Of a stretch of 64,000 bases of DNA, positions 7,767 through 17,609 are shown piece by piece. Under the pieces are notes generated by a model. That model saw only the letters and a list, made by a program, of their open reading frames with translations. It was not told where the DNA came from and made no database searches. Source of the stretch: Verrucosispora sioxanthis (lineage in GTDB: Bacteria > Actinomycetota > Actinomycetes > Mycobacteriales > Micromonosporaceae); assembly GCF_010560025.1 (NCBI RefSeq), contig NZ_SAIY01000009.1, forward strand, positions 234,994 through 298,993. The letters are read 5' to 3'. Numbering within the stretch: the stretch's first letter is position 1; every line of letters starts with the position of its first letter. The position numbers were made by a program, and so were the translations under genes.

Positions 7767-9182
7767 TCATAGTTCGAAGGTGGCGAGGTGGATCTGTCGG
7801 CGTGGCACGCCGACCCGGCGGAGCAGTTGCCGGCTCTGCTCGACCAGTCCCGGCGGGCCGCAGAGATAGACGTCCCGCCGAGCCACGTCCGGCACCAACC
7901 GGCGCAGACCGTCCGTGGTCATCACCTGCCGGGGTCCGGGATCGTCACGCGAGCCGACCACGTACCAGACCTGGACGCCGCGTGCCTGCGCCAGCCAGTC
8001 CAGTTCCCGGTGCAGCACCACGTCGGCGGGGGCACGCACCCGGTAGATCAGCGCGGAACCCGGCGGCAGTTCCTCCAGCATGGCCCGCAGCGGGGTGATG
8101 CCGCTGCCGCCGGCGATCAGCAGGGCCCGCTCGCGGGTGCGGTGCGCCGCGGTGAAGGTGCCCGACGGGCCGACCGCCCAGACCCGGACCCCCGGCTCCA
8201 GCTCACGCAGGTCACGGGTGTGCGCACCGACCACCTTGACCGTCAGGCGTAGCCACCGGCCGTTGGCCGCGGCGGACACCGAGAAGGGATGGGACTGCCA
8301 CCAACAGCCCCTGGTCAGGAACCGCCAGCGGAAGAACTGCCCGCCGAGCATCGTCAGCCGGTCGAGTCGCTCGCCGGTCAGATAGATCGACACGGTGTCC
8401 GGGTTCTCCGCGACGACGTCGGCCACCCGCAACCGGTGCCGCAGGTTGAACGCCAGCGGGGCGATCACCCGGCCGTACAGCAGTGCGGCGACCACCAGCA
8501 GGTAGAGGCCGATCCATCCGGTACGCACCGGATCGGGGCGGAACAGCTGGGTGCCGTTGCTGAACTGGTGGGCGAAGCCGAGCAGCAGCACCGCGTACGC
8601 GGCCAGGTGGGTGGCGTGCCACAGCTCGTAGGGCAGCGCCCGGCGTACCGCCCGGACACCCGTCAGCCCGATCAGTACCAGCAGGCCGGCGGCGGCGAAC
8701 GCCGAGACCATGTCCTGGTAGTCGCGCAGCATCACGCCGGCCTGGCTCAGTGGCGACCGGCCTTCCAGCCGGGCGTAGCCGACGAGGATCAGGGACATGT
8801 GCGCGAGCACCGCGACCAGCAGGGTGGCCCCGACGTCCCGATGCCAGCGGGCGATCCGTTCGCCACCGGCCACCCGCTCCAGCACCGGCAGCCGGCTCAT
8901 CATCAACACCTGCACGAGCAGCAGGTAACCGGCGAGCAGGCCGCTGATCTGACCCGCGCCGGTGAGCATCGCGGTGCTGCCGGCCAGGGAGCCGGCCGGC
9001 GTGTCCGTCCACCAGGGCAGCACGGCGGCGACCAGCCCGAGCAGGAACAGTCCGACCAGCAGCCGCCGGCCACCGGCACCGCGCCGTGGTACGACCGGCA
9101 ACGGACTCCCGGTGGTGGGCCGACCGCCGGACCGGGAGTGCGCCGCGGTCCGGCGGTCGGAGTAGAGGTCGGGGTGGGTCAC
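7767..9182 (-). CDS. Ferric-reductase-like transmembrane flavocytochrome
   Basis: 471 residues. N-terminal half: about six membrane helices with paired histidines suited to haem b (RWHRDVG and LAHMSL; ELWHATHLAAY and GFAHQF), as in the ferric reductase/NOX transmembrane family. C-terminal half: ferredoxin-NADP reductase module with FAD site WQSHPFSVS, NAD(P) site LLIAGGSGITPLRAML and terminal YLCGPPGLVEQ. It should pass electrons from cytoplasmic NAD(P)H via FAD and haems across the membrane. GTG start overlaps the DUF1501 stop (GTGA); its own stop is just before the FMN-carrier start. Context makes it the electron donor for the FMN carrier. Confidence 0.9.
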   Translation of the reverse strand: MTHPDLYSDRRTAAHSRSGGRPTTGSPLPVVPRRGAGGRRLLVGLFLLGLVAAVLPWWTDTPAGSLAGSTAMLTGAGQISGLLAGYLLLVQVLMMSRLPVLERVAGGERIARWHRDVGATLLVAVLAHMSLILVGYARLEGRSPLSQAGVMLRDYQDMVSAFAAAGLLVLIGLTGVRAVRRALPYELWHATHLAAYAVLLLGFAHQFSNGTQLFRPDPVRTGWIGLYLLVVAALLYGRVIAPLAFNLRHRLRVADVVAENPDTVSIYLTGERLDRLTMLGGQFFRWRFLTRGCWWQSHPFSVSAAANGRWLRLTVKVVGAHTRDLRELEPGVRVWAVGPSGTFTAAHRTRERALLIAGGSGITPLRAMLEELPPGSALIYRVRAPADVVLHRELDWLAQARGVQVWYVVGSRDDPGPRQVMTTDGLRRLVPDVARRDVYLCGPPGLVEQSRQLLRRVGVPRRQIHLATFEL

Positions 9183-10558
9183 GCGTACAGCTTCATCGGG
9201 GCGTACTTCATCCGGGGGAAGATCTTGTCCACCTCCGCGTTGGTCAGCCCGAACCGACCCTGCGCCACCGATCCGTAGACGTTGAACATGTTGTTGTACT
9301 CGGGTACGTCACCGGAGTCGAGGCTGTCCAGTCCGTTCCAGGCACCGAGTAGCGAGCCGGCGAGCTTGCGACCGGACAGGATGGTCACCACGCCGCCGTG
9401 GCCGTGGTCGGTGCCGCCGCGGTTGGACGCGACCCGGCGACCGAACTCGCTGGAGATCATCACTGTCACGTCGGCGGCCCGGTCACCGAGGTCGGTGAAG
9501 AACGCCGCCAGCGCGGTCGCCAGCTCGTTCAACCGCCGGTACAACTGGCCGCCGTTCGTGGTGCCCTGATTCTCGTGGGTGTCGTAGCCGCCCATCCCGA
9601 CGGTCGCCACCCGAACGTTGGCATCGCCCTTGATCAGCTGGGCGAGTGTCTGGAAGGCGGAGCCGACGCCCCGGTACTCGACGCCCTCGGCCGGCCGGTA
9701 CGGCTCGGCGGCGAGCCTGCGCGCGGTGGCGAGTGCGCCGAGCCCGGCCTGCACCGCGTCCTCCACCGGGTGGTTGATACCGGTGAACAGGCCCTTGATC
9801 GCCTTCTCGGTGGCCTCCCGCTGCCGCTCGCTGCCGGCCAGCCGCAACGAGCCGACGTTGTTGAGCGAGAGTGCGCCGTTGTTGCCGACCAATGACCGGG
9901 GCAGGGTGCTACCGATGCCGACGCTGCGGAAGGCGGTGCCCTTGCCGAGCGCGTCGATCAGGCTGTCGAGCCAGCCCCGTCCGCCGGTCTCGCCGGGCAG
10001 GCCGCCGAGGTTGCAGGCGTCCGCGGCCTGGAAGTGGCTGCGGGACAGCCGCTCGTCGGAGACACCGGGGACGAAGCCCAACTGTCCGGACCGCAGCCAC
10101 GGCTGCAGCGGCGCGAAGGCGCTGGTGAGCTTGAAGCCTCGACCGAGCGCCAGTGAGTCGTTGGGCAGCAGCAGCTCGGGACGGGCCCGGTCGAGCACCG
10201 GGTCGTTGTCCGGCGCGATCAGGCTCAGGCCGTCCAGGCCGCCGTACAGGAAGACGTGGATCAGCGTGCCCGTCTTGGTCGCCGCGAACGACGCCGAGGT
10301 GGTCACGAACTGGGCGGTCGCCAGGGCGGTGGCGGTGGCGGCGGCACCGGCGACGAAGGTACGCCGAGTCACCCCGCGACCATCCTGCTGCGCCTCCTCC
10401 AGTTCCTCCAGCCGCCGGTAACGGTCGGCCTCGGCGGCGTTCTCGGCGGCCACCACTTCGGCCTCCGCCCGCAGGAGTGCCTCGGCCGGGTTGTCGGCCA
10501 GCCGTCGCACGTCGGGGCAGTCGGGGTGCAGGTGATACGGGTACACAGTCTTCTCCAT
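9179..10558 (-). CDS. Tat-exported DUF1501 family protein
   Basis: 459 residues from ATG 10558 (GGTGAGG about 7 nt upstream). An 80-residue N-terminal region precedes a twin-arginine signal, RRTFVAGAAATATALATAQF. The mature part shows DUF1501 features: FLYGGLDGLSLIAPDNDP, LGFVPGVSD, SHFQAADACNLG, GGYDTHENQG, MISSEFGRRVASNRGGTDHGHGG. DUF1501 belongs to the alkaline-phosphatase/sulfatase superfamily and its precise function is unknown. It is nearly always paired with DUF1800, as here (8-nt gap). Tat export implies folding, perhaps with a cofactor, in the cytoplasm. Tight coupling to a flavin electron-transfer module is notable. Confidence 0.88.
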   Translation of the reverse strand: MEKTVYPYHLHPDCPDVRRLADNPAEALLRAEAEVVAAENAAEADRYRRLEELEEAQQDGRGVTRRTFVAGAAATATALATAQFVTTSASFAATKTGTLIHVFLYGGLDGLSLIAPDNDPVLDRARPELLLPNDSLALGRGFKLTSAFAPLQPWLRSGQLGFVPGVSDERLSRSHFQAADACNLGGLPGETGGRGWLDSLIDALGKGTAFRSVGIGSTLPRSLVGNNGALSLNNVGSLRLAGSERQREATEKAIKGLFTGINHPVEDAVQAGLGALATARRLAAEPYRPAEGVEYRGVGSAFQTLAQLIKGDANVRVATVGMGGYDTHENQGTTNGGQLYRRLNELATALAAFFTDLGDRAADVTVMISSEFGRRVASNRGGTDHGHGGVVTILSGRKLAGSLLGAWNGLDSLDSGDVPEYNNMFNVYGSVAQGRFGLTNAEVDKIFPRMKYAPMKLYA

Positions 10559-10566
10559 CGGATGCC

Positions 10567-12609
10567 TCACCGGAGGTGGTGCTGGGGGGATGCGAGGATC
10601 GCCCGCGCGACGGCGGTGATGGCCCCGTTGAACGTCGCGTCGACCTTCGTACCGGCGGAGACCCCGGCCACGCCGAGGATCAGCGCCCGTTCCCGGTCGG
10701 TGAGCCGCTGCCGGATCAGCCGTCGGGCCAGTGCGTCGACGTACGCCCCGGCGGTGGCCGGTGGGGTGGCGACCAGCTTCTCCGCGCGGGTGAAGGTGAA
10801 CACGGTGCGGTTGGCGGCGAGCAGGTCGTGGGCCTCGTTCCAGCCGTTGACCATGGTGCCGACGGAGGTCCACGCGAGGTAGACGTCCGGGTAGCCGTCG
10901 GGCGTCGGTTGACCCATCGGGTGGTGACCCAGCTCGCGCAGCTTGTCGTGGATCTGCCGCAGGCCGCGGGCGTACGCGGTCCGCTGGTTGCCGCCGTTGT
11001 CGTGGTTGGGCGCGGCCTCGGGTGACACACCGAGCGTGCGGTAGGTGGCCACCAGGTACTCCAGCGGGCGGCGCACCTTCTGGCCCACCGCGGCCCAGAA
11101 CTCCGACGAGCTGAACAGCGCGAGCAGCACCGGCTTGATCCGGCCCCGGTGGGAGGTGTACGCCTTCGCCAGCCGGTCCACGAGGGACTTGGGTGGGGTG
11201 TCCGACACGAACCGGACGGCGAGGTTCTGTGCCACGTACCGGGCGGTCGAGGGGTGTAGCGCGAGATACGTGAGGTAGGCGTCGATCGCCGCCTCGGCCT
11301 TCTCCGGATCGGCGGAGTTGTTGGCGTGGGTGAACCCCAGAATCTTCACCTTGCCGACGTAGTGCCGCTCCGGGCGGAACACGTAGCTGCCGTCCTTGAC
11401 GCCCCGGCCGGTCTGCAACAGGGCCGCCTGGCGGACGTCGGCCTCGGTGTAGCCGCCGTCGACACCCACCGAGTACAGCTCGAGGTTCTCCCGGGCCAGG
11501 TTCTCGTTGACCGCGTCGGCACGGGAGTCGACCTGGTTGAGGTAGAGCAGCAGTGCCGGATGCCGGTTGGCGGCCAGGAACATCTCCGGATAACTGCCGA
11601 GCGCGTGCTTACGGATGACGTCCCGGTCGAACGAGTTGCGGTAGATCTCGCCGCCGTCGAAGTCGGCGGCCACGTGCAGGAAGTCGTTCCAGAAGTCGAC
11701 CATCACCTCGAACAGCTGACGGTCGGACCAGATCTGCCGGGCGATCGTGGCATCCACCATCTCCCGCTCGGGCTGGGCGCCACGTTCGTTGAGCTGGTCG
11801 CGCTGCTCGCGCAACTGCTCCGGCGACAGCTTGAGAGTGGGCAGTTCGGCGAGCTTCAACTCCGCCTTCGTCGGGGCGATCTTCTCAGGCTCCAGCTGCC
11901 AGCGCAGCCAGCCGTCGATGCCGCGCTCCTTGATCTCCGCGAGTACCGCGGCGGTGGGGCCGAAGGTCAACCGGCGGGCCAGGTGCAGCTCCGGGTCCTT
12001 GGCGAGCACCGTCTTCACGGTGACCTTGGTCGCCGCCGCCGCGGCGGCCGGACCGGAGAAGGTGCGCCCGCCCTTCGGCGCGTTCTTCTTCAGCGCCTCG
12101 CCGCCCCGGGAGCCCATGTAGCTGTCGTTCTGCTCGGTGTACGTGCGTACCGTGCTCGCCTGCTGCCCGCTCGGGCGGGTGGGGGAGCCATCCGTCGGTT
12201 TGGCGATGGTGGCGTCGCCGGCGACCGCTGCCTCGTCGCCGAAGAAGGCGCGTACCCGGGGATTCATCGCGAGCATCGCGCCACCGGCCACGACGGCGGC
12301 GCTACCGCCGAGGGTGGCCAACGCTCGGCGACGGCCGGACGCACGGCGGGGTTCGTCGTCACCGTCCAGGTCGGGCAGTTCACCGCCGGGCCGGGCCGGG
12401 TCCAGCGGCACGCCGTACCCGTCCGGGCCGATCCACTGCGGTCCAGGGTTCGGGGCCGGCCGCTGGCCCTGGTGAACGTAGGGCTCCGGTCGGTACGGAT
12501 CGGTTCGATGGGTCGGATCGCCGTGCTGGGGGTGTGGTTGCGGGTACCGGCGCCCGTCCCATCCGCGATCGTCCTGCCGTCGGTGTGGTGGCACCTGATG
12601 GTCGGCCAT
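10567..12609 (-). CDS. DUF1800 domain protein, membrane-anchored/exported
   Basis: 680 residues. A Pro/Gly/Arg-rich cytoplasmic tail (1-80) precedes RRRALATLGGSAAVVAGGAMLAM, a hydrophobic export or anchor segment. The DUF1800 domain begins at LHLARRLTFGPT and contains VDFWNDFLHV, NLARENLELYSVG, HPSTARYVAQNLAVRFVSDTPP, WAAVGQKVRRPLEYLVATYR and LILGVAG. DUF1800 proteins are uncharacterised extracytoplasmic proteins found with DUF1501. AGGAAC lies 7 nt before the ATG. First gene of the operon continuing into DUF1501, flavocytochrome, FMN carrier and ApbE. Confidence 0.88.
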   Translation of the reverse strand: MADHQVPPHRRQDDRGWDGRRYPQPHPQHGDPTHRTDPYRPEPYVHQGQRPAPNPGPQWIGPDGYGVPLDPARPGGELPDLDGDDEPRRASGRRRALATLGGSAAVVAGGAMLAMNPRVRAFFGDEAAVAGDATIAKPTDGSPTRPSGQQASTVRTYTEQNDSYMGSRGGEALKKNAPKGGRTFSGPAAAAAATKVTVKTVLAKDPELHLARRLTFGPTAAVLAEIKERGIDGWLRWQLEPEKIAPTKAELKLAELPTLKLSPEQLREQRDQLNERGAQPEREMVDATIARQIWSDRQLFEVMVDFWNDFLHVAADFDGGEIYRNSFDRDVIRKHALGSYPEMFLAANRHPALLLYLNQVDSRADAVNENLARENLELYSVGVDGGYTEADVRQAALLQTGRGVKDGSYVFRPERHYVGKVKILGFTHANNSADPEKAEAAIDAYLTYLALHPSTARYVAQNLAVRFVSDTPPKSLVDRLAKAYTSHRGRIKPVLLALFSSSEFWAAVGQKVRRPLEYLVATYRTLGVSPEAAPNHDNGGNQRTAYARGLRQIHDKLRELGHHPMGQPTPDGYPDVYLAWTSVGTMVNGWNEAHDLLAANRTVFTFTRAEKLVATPPATAGAYVDALARRLIRQRLTDRERALILGVAGVSAGTKVDATFNGAITAVARAILASPQHHLR

Positions 12610-13034
12610 ATACCGTTCCTGTTTTCTAACGTCGACGCACGACCGTGCCTCGGCCTGAGGTGCGGCGACTAATGTCCGAGGGGGGTTGCCAGGGGAACGT
12701 AGTCACCGGCATCCGGCCTAACAAGGCAGCCGTTCACGGCGCTCCCGCGCACTTAAGACGAGTTTCAACGCGGATGCCGGACTGCCGGCTACCGGCCAGT
12801 TGGCCAGACACGCCGCGAGCAGGGGTGTTTCCTCGGCGACGGCGCCCACCAGCGCCACTGCCACGCACGCGAGCGCCACGGGTCCGGTTCGGCGGCTTAG
12901 TAAGAATTAAGGTGCCGATAAGGAGCCGTTGTGGCAGCTCGTCACGGGTGAAAGTAGCACCAGCAAGAGCGCGTGAGCCCGCTCCGCAGCGGGTATTCCG
13001 CCGCACCGTTGCTGAACGCGTGAGGGGAAGGCAC
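12610..13034. other. 425-bp divergent intergenic region
   Basis: It separates the DUF1800 operon (minus) from the DUF3040 gene (plus) and must carry both promoters. It is relatively A/T-rich around 12895-12925 (TTAGTAAGAATTAAGG). I could not define a convincing -35/-10 pair or operator. No gene is supported. Confidence 0.4.
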
Positions 13035-13292
13035 ATGCTCAGCAAAGAGGATCAACGCAGATTCGAACAGATCACCCGCCATCTGCGGGAGAGCGATCCG
13101 GCGTTCTTCGCCCGGCTCGACAGTCGGGCCCGGGGTCGCCACGGCCGCTGGCTGCTGTTGCTGACCGTGGTGCTCTGGGCGGCGCTGCCGGCGACCACCG
13201 TACTCGCCGGCCGGCTGGCCGGGGCGATCTTCGCGGTGGTGCTGGTGACGAACGCCGCGCTGATGTGGCGGTTCCGTCAACGTTGGCTGTGA
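13035..13292 (+). CDS. DUF3040 small membrane protein
   Basis: 85 residues. Starts MLSKEDQRRFEQITRHLRESDPAFFARL, the typical DUF3040 N-terminal amphipathic region, followed by two hydrophobic segments (WLLLLTVVLWAALPATTVLAG; AGAIFAVVLVTNAALMW) and a basic C-terminus. GAGGGGAAG sits 5-6 nt before the ATG. DUF3040 proteins are widespread in actinobacteria and of unknown function. Monocistronic. Confidence 0.85.
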   Translation: MLSKEDQRRFEQITRHLRESDPAFFARLDSRARGRHGRWLLLLTVVLWAALPATTVLAGRLAGAIFAVVLVTNAALMWRFRQRWL

Positions 13293-13392
13293 GGGCCGGG
13301 GCCGCGTGCCGCCCAGGATCGAGTGACCGCACGGTGCGGCGGAAAGCCGCTCGATCCGGGACCGAACCTGACCAGGGCGGCGCGAACCCGGC

Positions 13393-14415
13393 CTATTCGC
13401 CGAGCTGGCGGTAGGCGTGACGCAGGCGTTCGACGAGTCCCGGTCCACCGATGGCCGGCGCGGGCGCGCCCAGTTGTCGTAACAGCAGATCCGGCCGGGC
13501 GGTCAGGCTCGGCGGACGGTCCGGCAGTGGCACGGGCGGCAACCAGAACCGGTCCACCGCCTCGGCCAGCGGCGTGCCGGGCAGGTCGGCGAGCGCCCGG
13601 AGGGCACCGGCGGCGGGCACGTCCACCTGGTGGTGCCCGGGCCGACCGCCGTCGGCCTCCCGGCCGGTGTCGGGATGCCCGGTGTCCCGGGTGCGCGAGC
13701 GGCCACGTCGACCGGTCAGGTCCGGCGGCCCTGCCACGTCCCGCGCCGCCGCAGCGTCGACACCGGCCACCGGTGCACCGTCGCGGAGCTGCGGTGTGGT
13801 CGATGCCTGGTCCTCGACGCGCAGTCGCCGTAGCCGGGCGAGCAGGTCCGCCCGGCTGCGACCACGCCAGTGCAGCAGGGTGAACGGGTCCGCGTCGAAG
13901 GCCTCGGCGAGCAGGTAGAAGGTGGCGGCGAGGTGTTTGCAGGGCACCGCGACGTCCGGGCACGAACAGCGCTGGTCCAATTCGCCGATCGCCGCCGGGA
14001 ACAACGGGGCCTCGGCCGCGACGAACAGTTCCTCCAGTTCGGCCGGCAGGTCGCCGGCGAGCAGCCGGGCACTGAAGAACGCCTGAGCGGCGAGTTCCTG
14101 TTCGATCCGTTCCCACAGCCGGGCCGGGAAGGGCGGCAGCGCGACGCTCACCTGGTACGGCTTGGCGCGCGAGCCCTGCACCACCGCGGTCACCACGCCC
14201 GGTGCGACGTCGAGGCGGAGCACCTGGCCGGCGCGGGCGTACGACCTGCCCCGGGTCAGCCGGGTGCCGAGCGCGAACGACTCCAGCACCTCGAGGAAGC
14301 GGCGGGACCACCAGGAGACCCCGATCGCGCCCCGGGTGCTCCGAGCCCGTAGGCCCCCGTCGACCCGGCGCGGCGGGCCGTAGTCGGCGAACCGGCCGCC
14401 GTCGTCGGCACTCAC
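13393..14415 (-). CDS. SWIM zinc-finger protein
   Basis: 340 residues. The N-terminus (WWSRRFLEVLESFALGTRLTRGRSYARAGQVL) and the SWIM signature CSCPDVAVPCKHLAA (CxCx(n)CxH) identify it. The C-terminal third is Arg/Ala/Pro-rich and variable. It overlaps the SNF2 helicase stop by 4 bp (ATGA), so the pair is translationally coupled. This SWIM/SNF2 pairing is common in actinobacteria and may form a DNA- or chromatin-remodelling-like complex, though the biological role is undetermined. Confidence 0.87.
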   Translation of the reverse strand: MSADDGGRFADYGPPRRVDGGLRARSTRGAIGVSWWSRRFLEVLESFALGTRLTRGRSYARAGQVLRLDVAPGVVTAVVQGSRAKPYQVSVALPPFPARLWERIEQELAAQAFFSARLLAGDLPAELEELFVAAEAPLFPAAIGELDQRCSCPDVAVPCKHLAATFYLLAEAFDADPFTLLHWRGRSRADLLARLRRLRVEDQASTTPQLRDGAPVAGVDAAAARDVAGPPDLTGRRGRSRTRDTGHPDTGREADGGRPGHHQVDVPAAGALRALADLPGTPLAEAVDRFWLPPVPLPDRPPSLTARPDLLLRQLGAPAPAIGGPGLVERLRHAYRQLGE

Positions 14416-17400
14416 TCGGCCACCGCCCCCGCCTCCAGGGCGAACAAGTCACGAAGCTGGGCGGTGGACAGCTCGGTGACCCACTGCTCACCGGTGCCGA
14501 CCACCGAGGCGGCCAGGCCACGCTTGTCGGCGATCAGCGCGGCGACCTTCTCCTCCACCGTGCCGGCGCAGACGAACTTGCGGACCTGCACCCGACGCCG
14601 CTGTCCGATCCGGAACGCCCGGTCGGTGGCCTGGTCCTCCACCGCCGGGTTCCACCACCGGTCGACGTGCACCACGTGGTTGGCGGCGGTCAGCGTCAGC
14701 CCGGTCCCGCCGGCCTTGAGCGACAGGACGAACATCGCCGGCCCACCGGCGGACTGGAAGCGGGCCACCATGGCGTCCCGGTCGGCCTTGCCGACGCCGC
14801 CGTGCAGGAACAGCACCTCCCGACCGAACCGGGCCGACAGATGCCCGCGCAGCATCCCGCCGAACTCCGCGTACTGGGTGAACAGCAGGGCCTTCTCCCC
14901 CGCCGCCAGGACCTCGTCGAGGATCTCCTCCAACCGGGCCAGCTTGCCCGACCGACCGTCGAGGGGCGAGCCGTCGCGGAGCAACTGCGCGGGATGGTTG
15001 CAGACCTGCTTGAGGCGGGTCATGGTGGCCAGCACCAGCCCACGCCGCTCGATGCCGGCGCTGGCTTCGATCCGGGCCAGCATGTCGTCGACGACCGCCC
15101 GGTACAGCGCCGCCTGCTCGGCGGTGAGGTTGCAGAAGACCTCCATCTCCAGCTTCTCCGGCAGGTCCGAGATGATCGACGAGTCGGTCTTGAGCCGGCG
15201 CAGCACGAACGGGCCGGTGATCCGGCGGAGCCGTTCGGCGGTCTCGGTGTCCCCGTGCCGCTCGATCGGCTCGGCGAACCGTTTGCGGAACGTCGCCGCC
15301 GGGCCGAGCAGGCCCGGGTTGGCGAACTGCATGATGGACCACAGGTCCGCCAGCCGGTTCTCCACCGGCGTGCCGGTGACCGCGATCCGGTGCCGGGCGG
15401 GCAGTGCGCGTACCGCCTCGGCCTGCCGGGTGGCGGCGTTCTTGATGGCCTGGGCCTCGTCCACCACCACCCGGTGCCAGTCGACGCCGGCCAGCTCCGC
15501 GGCGTCCCGGGCGGCCACCGAGTACGTGGTGAGTACCAGATCCGCGGCGTGCACGGTGGCGCTGAACTCGGCACCGCGAGCCCGCTGGGCGCCGTGGTGC
15601 ACGTGTACCCGCTTGTCCGGGGTGAACCGGGCCGCCTCCCGCTGCCAGTTGCCGACCAGCGACATCGGACAGATCAGCAGGGTCGGACCGGCCTGCGGCG
15701 GGTCGGCGGCCAGCAACGCCAGCAGTTGCACCGTCTTGCCCAGCCCCATGTCGTCGGCGAGCACCCCACCGAGCCCCAGCGACTGGAGGAACGCCAGCCA
15801 GGCCAACCCCCGCCGTTGGTACGGCCGCAGCGTGCCCTGGAAGGACGGCGGCTCGTCCTGCGGGGCGAGCCGGCGATCCACGGCCCCGGCGAGCAGGTCG
15901 CCGAGCGCGCCGTCGGCGCTCACCTCCAGCACCGGCAACGCGTCCGGTTGTTCGGCGTCGGACAGGCCGAGCCGCAGCAGGTCGGCCACGGTCAGCTCGC
16001 CGGTGGACCGCAGCAGGCGCAGGCCGGCGGCGAGCCGCTTCGGGTCCAGCTCGACCCAGCGCCCCCGCAGCCGTACCAGGGGGGTCTTCAGCTCCGCCAG
16101 CCGGGTCAGTTCGTCGGAGGTCAGCGGCTCGTCGCCGAGGGCCAGCTCCCACCGGTAGTCGACCAGGGCGTCAAGTCCGACCCGGTCGTCCGGGCCGGTC
16201 ACCGCGCCGGGCGCGCTGCGGGAGCGGGCCCGCAGCCGGGCACCGAGCCGCGAGGCGGGGCGCCGCCACCAGGACGGCAGCAGCACCGTGAAGCCCGCGG
16301 CGTGCAACGTCGGCGCGCCCTCGCGCAGGAACCGGTGCGCCCCTCGGTGTCCAGCTCCAGCCCTTCCGGTCGGGCGGTGCGCAGCGCCTCGTCCAGTTCC
16401 GGCCACAGCTGGCTGGCCCGGCCGAGTTCGGCGAGCAGGATCTCCTGTGGATGGTCGCCGGCCAGGTCACGCCGCCGCCGCGCCACACCTGCCCGGCGTC
16501 GACGTGCAGCCCCGGCTCGTCGGTGGCGCGCAGTCCGAACTCGATCCGCCACGGGCCGGTGGTGGCGACGACGGCACCGGGGTCGGCCGGCACCACCGTC
16601 ACCGGTTCGGTCAGCTCGTCGGCCGACGGCTCGACCAGCCGGAAGCTGGCCCGCACCGTGCCACCGGCGGCGTCGCGCTGCCACTGGTCCAGCTCGCTAC
16701 GGAGCGTGCGCAGCGCCGCCGCCTCAGCGGTGAACCCGCGACGTGGCCCGGTCAACGCACCCAGCCAGGCCGCCACGGCACCGTTCGGTCGCGCCCCCGG
16801 GCCAGCGTCATCGGTGGCAGGACGGCGCGTACGGCCGCGTCGGTGAGCGCGTCGAGCGCGTCGGCGACCAGCAGCCCGGCACCTCGACCCTCCCGTCGGA
16901 CGGGCCGGCCCCCGGGTCGCGGACAGTTCCGCCTCGACGACGGCTCGGGCGGCGGGAGGCAGGGCCAGCGCCAGTGACCGGGCCCAGGCGGCGTCCGTGC
17001 CGGTCAGCAACGGCCGCCACACCGCCCAGGCGGAGCCCTCGGCGGCCGAGGCCGGGTCGGCGAGGCTGGGCAGGACCCGGCCGCGCGTGGCCAGGTCGGT
17101 GGCGAAGTCGGCCAGCTCGGCCAGGTGGCGCAGGCTCGCCCCGGGTGCGGCGGCCAGCTTCTCGACGGTACGCAGCAACGACAGCGCGGCGTCCGGGGCG
17201 TACGCCAGCACCGGGACCCGCCACCCGGCGAGGGTGACCGGACCACGCACCGGTGCCAGCTCGGTGGTGCGGACCAGTTCCGGCGAGTCCAGCGGCGAGC
17301 CGGCGCGGGTGGCAGGCGCAGCAGCGCCGTGCCGAGGTCGTCCGGTTCGGCGGCGTCAGCCAGCAGCGCGACGAGTGCGGCGTGCCCGGCGGCGAACGGG

Positions 17401-17521
17401 TGTGTGGGCGGGCCCGTGGTGCCCGGCCGGGGCGGCGCGGGGCCGCCGGTGGCAGGGTGCTGTCCTCGGCCCAGACCGCGAGCCCCCGACCGGGCAGCCA
17501 CATCCCATGGACGACCAGCAC
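14412..17521 (-). pseudogene. SNF2-family helicase, N-terminal third broken by about seven single-base frameshifts
   Basis: From about 16340 to the stop at 14412 the frame is intact and holds the SNF2 engine: LADDMGLGKTVQLLALL (Walker A), VVVDEAQAIKN (DEAQ box), VTGTPVENRLADLWSIMQF, KALLFTQYAEFGGML, FVLSLKAGGTGLTLTAANHVVH and DQATDRAFRIGQ. Upstream, homologous segments occur in alternating frames from GTG 17521 (GAGGGGA upstream; starts LVVHGMWLPGRGLAVW). Frame changes fall near 17415-17455, 17298-17308, 16905-16920, 16884-16895, 16785-16792, 16468-16483 and 16340. Each is repaired by adding one base, usually in a short G/C run, giving about 1038 residues. Sequencing error or recent decay cannot be distinguished here. 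Coupled to the SWIM gene. Confidence 0.82.
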
Positions 17522-17609
17522 GCACTCCCCTCGGACCGGACGGGCCCGCGCGACGGCGGCGGCGACCCGGGGCCAGGATAGGCGGCGCCGGCCGACCAGC
17601 GTCGGCACC

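Noticed and set aside
14202..16733. 843-codon plus-strand frame opposite the SNF2 helicase
   Set aside because: Antisense shadow with repetitive Arg/Gly/Pro/Gln composition and no domain.
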